Origin: Chloroflexota bacterium
GTDB lineage: Bacteria; Chloroflexota; Anaerolineae; Anaerolineales; UBA4823
Direction of reading: 5' to 3'
Assembly: GCA_030613705.1 (NCBI GenBank)
Contig: JAUWLJ010000113.1
Location: forward strand, 1-6,760
DNA length: 6,760 bases
The notes beneath the pieces were generated by a model. That model worked only from the letters and a program-made list of their open reading frames with translations. It ran no database searches and was not told where the DNA came from. Each line of letters begins with the position of its first letter. The first letter of the stretch is position 1. The translations under genes and the position numbers were made by a program. Below, one piece after another: positions 5,425-6,760 of the stretch.

Positions 5425-6760
5425 ATGAAATTGTTTGTGCCAGGTCGCATCTGTCTTTTCGGTGAACATTCCGATTGGGCAGGCGGTTACCGGCGTGTAA
5501 ATGCCGATATCGAGAAAGGCTACACCTTGATAACTGGCACCGATCAGGGGATTTATGCTGAGGTGGAGCCCCACCCGACATCTCTCATTCTGACCTCAAC
5601 CACACCGGAAGGTGAAAAGATCGGCCCATACGAAATCCCTATGCAGCCCAATGTACTTCTGGAAGAGGCTCAAAAAGGGGGTTTTTGGAGCTATATCGCA
5701 GGAGTCGCCTACCAGGTTACGACCAACTATCATGTGCGTGGCCTGGTAATCAACAACTATAAAACTGATTTACCAGTCAAAAAAGGGCTCTCATCTAGTG
5801 CCGCTATCTGTGTGCTCACTGCCAGAGCTTTTAATAGAGTCTATGATTTGAAATTGACCATTCGGGGTGAAATGGAGCTGGCCTATATGGGAGAGATCAC
5901 CACCCCTTCCCGATGTGGTCGCATGGATCAGGGCTGTGCTTTTGGCAATCGGCCGGTATTGATGATCTATGATGGTGATCGCCTGGATACAATCGAACTT
6001 CAAGCGCAGGATGAACTGCATTTCGTTATTGTCGATCTAGGTGCGCATAAGGACACCATGGAGATCCTAAATCGCCTTAATCGCTGCTACCCATTTGCTG
6101 AAAACGAGATCGAACGCGGTGTTCAGGAATTGTTCGGACCAATCAACAAACGCGTTACCCAGCAAGCAGTAGATGCGTTAAGTATTTCAGATGGCGAGAA
6201 TCTGGGGAGATTGATGGTCGAAGCACAAACATTCTTTGATCGTTATGCAACACCCGCTTGCCCCGAGGAATTAACCGCTCCGGTGCTTCATCGCGTGTTG
6301 AACCACAATCCACTCAAACCGCATATATGGGGTGGCAAAGGAGTCGGCTCTCAGGGGGATGGCACTGCACAATTCATCACCCGCAGCCAGGCAGATCGGC
6401 AAGCTGTGATCGAGATCCTGGAACGTGATCTGGGGGTTGAATGTCTGGAATTAACTCTTCGGCCTGGTCAGGAAGTCCGAAAAGCTGTCATCCCAGCAGC
6501 TGGATTCGGAACACGTCTCTTTCCCGCAACAAAGGCTACCAAGAAGGAGTTCTTTCCGATCGTCGATCAAGATGGCATCGCGAAACCCGCTATCCTTTTA
6601 ATCGTCGAAGAGGCGCTCGAAGCCGGATTGGAAGAGGTGATTATTATCGTTCAAGAGGATGATCTGGACGCTTTTCACTCATTCTTTAACACCCAGATCT
6701 CAATTGAAAATTACAACAAGCTGCCGCCTCACTTCCAGGAGTATGCTCGGCGGCTCCTTG
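5425..6760 (+). CDS. Bifunctional GHMP sugar kinase / sugar-1-phosphate nucleotidyltransferase (3' end outside window)
   Basis: From the ATG at 5425 one frame stays open for 445 codons to the window edge. Residues 1 to about 345 form a GHMP kinase. PGRICLFGEHSDWAGG (6-21) is the galactokinase-type motif with R8, E14, H15 and D17. GLSSSAA (121-127) is the ATP-binding loop, GRMDQG (165-170) carries the likely catalytic base D168, and GGKGVGSQGDG (303-313) is a variant third motif. With almost no linker, AVIPAAGFGTRLFPATK (354-370) opens a GalU-like nucleotidyltransferase, followed by KKEFFPIVD (373-381). About 95 of roughly 290 expected residues of this domain are visible. The protein would phosphorylate a sugar at C1 with ATP and then make an NDP-sugar, probably UDP-linked. 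The substrate is unknown; galactose or a related sugar is possible. It starts 4 bases after the methyltransferase stop without a clear ribosome binding site, which suggests translational coupling. Confidence 0.88.
   Translation, partial: MKLFVPGRICLFGEHSDWAGGYRRVNADIEKGYTLITGTDQGIYAEVEPHPTSLILTSTTPEGEKIGPYEIPMQPNVLLEEAQKGGFWSYIAGVAYQVTTNYHVRGLVINNYKTDLPVKKGLSSSAAICVLTARAFNRVYDLKLTIRGEMELAYMGEITTPSRCGRMDQGCAFGNRPVLMIYDGDRLDTIELQAQDELHFVIVDLGAHKDTMEILNRLNRCYPFAENEIERGVQELFGPINKRVTQQAVDALSISDGENLGRLMVEAQTFFDRYATPACPEELTAPVLHRVLNHNPLKPHIWGGKGVGSQGDGTAQFITRSQADRQAVIEILERDLGVECLELTLRPGQEVRKAVIPAAGFGTRLFPATKATKKEFFPIVDQDGIAKPAILLIVEEALEAGLEEVIIIVQEDDLDAFHSFFNTQISIENYNKLPPHFQEYARRLL

Noticed and set aside
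6441..6662. Separate short + strand gene at the domain junction of the fusion protein
   Set aside because: It is out of frame with the kinase-nucleotidyltransferase, whose motifs continue across the region. The short peptide is low in recognisable features.

Overview
The window looks like a bacterial chromosome segment, most likely from Chloroflexota (an Anaerolineae-type genome). This rests on the look of the proteins and on the palindromic 'GAGATTGC ... GCAATGACG'-type repeats between genes. It is a judgement without any database search. All supported genes are on the + strand.

Positions 1-538 contain no convincing gene. They hold an AT-rich perfect inverted repeat (3-46), a likely Rho-independent terminator (161-210), two copies of a structured intergenic repeat (222-265 and 333-418) with a further palindrome between them, and a good sigma70-type promoter (469-497). 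That promoter drives rpsT (539-814, ribosomal protein bS20), which starts with TTG and ends at a clear terminator (846-871).

An extended -10 promoter (903-911) and a short leader precede a run of four closely spaced genes that probably form an operon. They are argS (arginyl-tRNA synthetase); a P-loop protein resembling cyclic 2,3-diphosphoglycerate synthetase (COG2403-type); a beta-class site-specific DNA methyltransferase with no restriction partner in view; and a large gene that runs off the right edge. The gaps are 59, 56 and 4 bases.

The most notable item is the last gene (5425 to beyond 6760). One uninterrupted frame encodes a galactokinase-like GHMP sugar kinase followed directly by a GalU-like sugar-1-phosphate nucleotidyltransferase. 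Such a protein could convert a free sugar to sugar-1-phosphate and then to an NDP-sugar (probably UDP-sugar) in two steps. The domain order is the reverse of the known Fkp/FKGP fucose-salvage fusions. No role linking all four operon genes is apparent: argS is housekeeping, and the others look like a metabolic GTPase/kinase-like enzyme, a methylase and a sugar-nucleotide enzyme.
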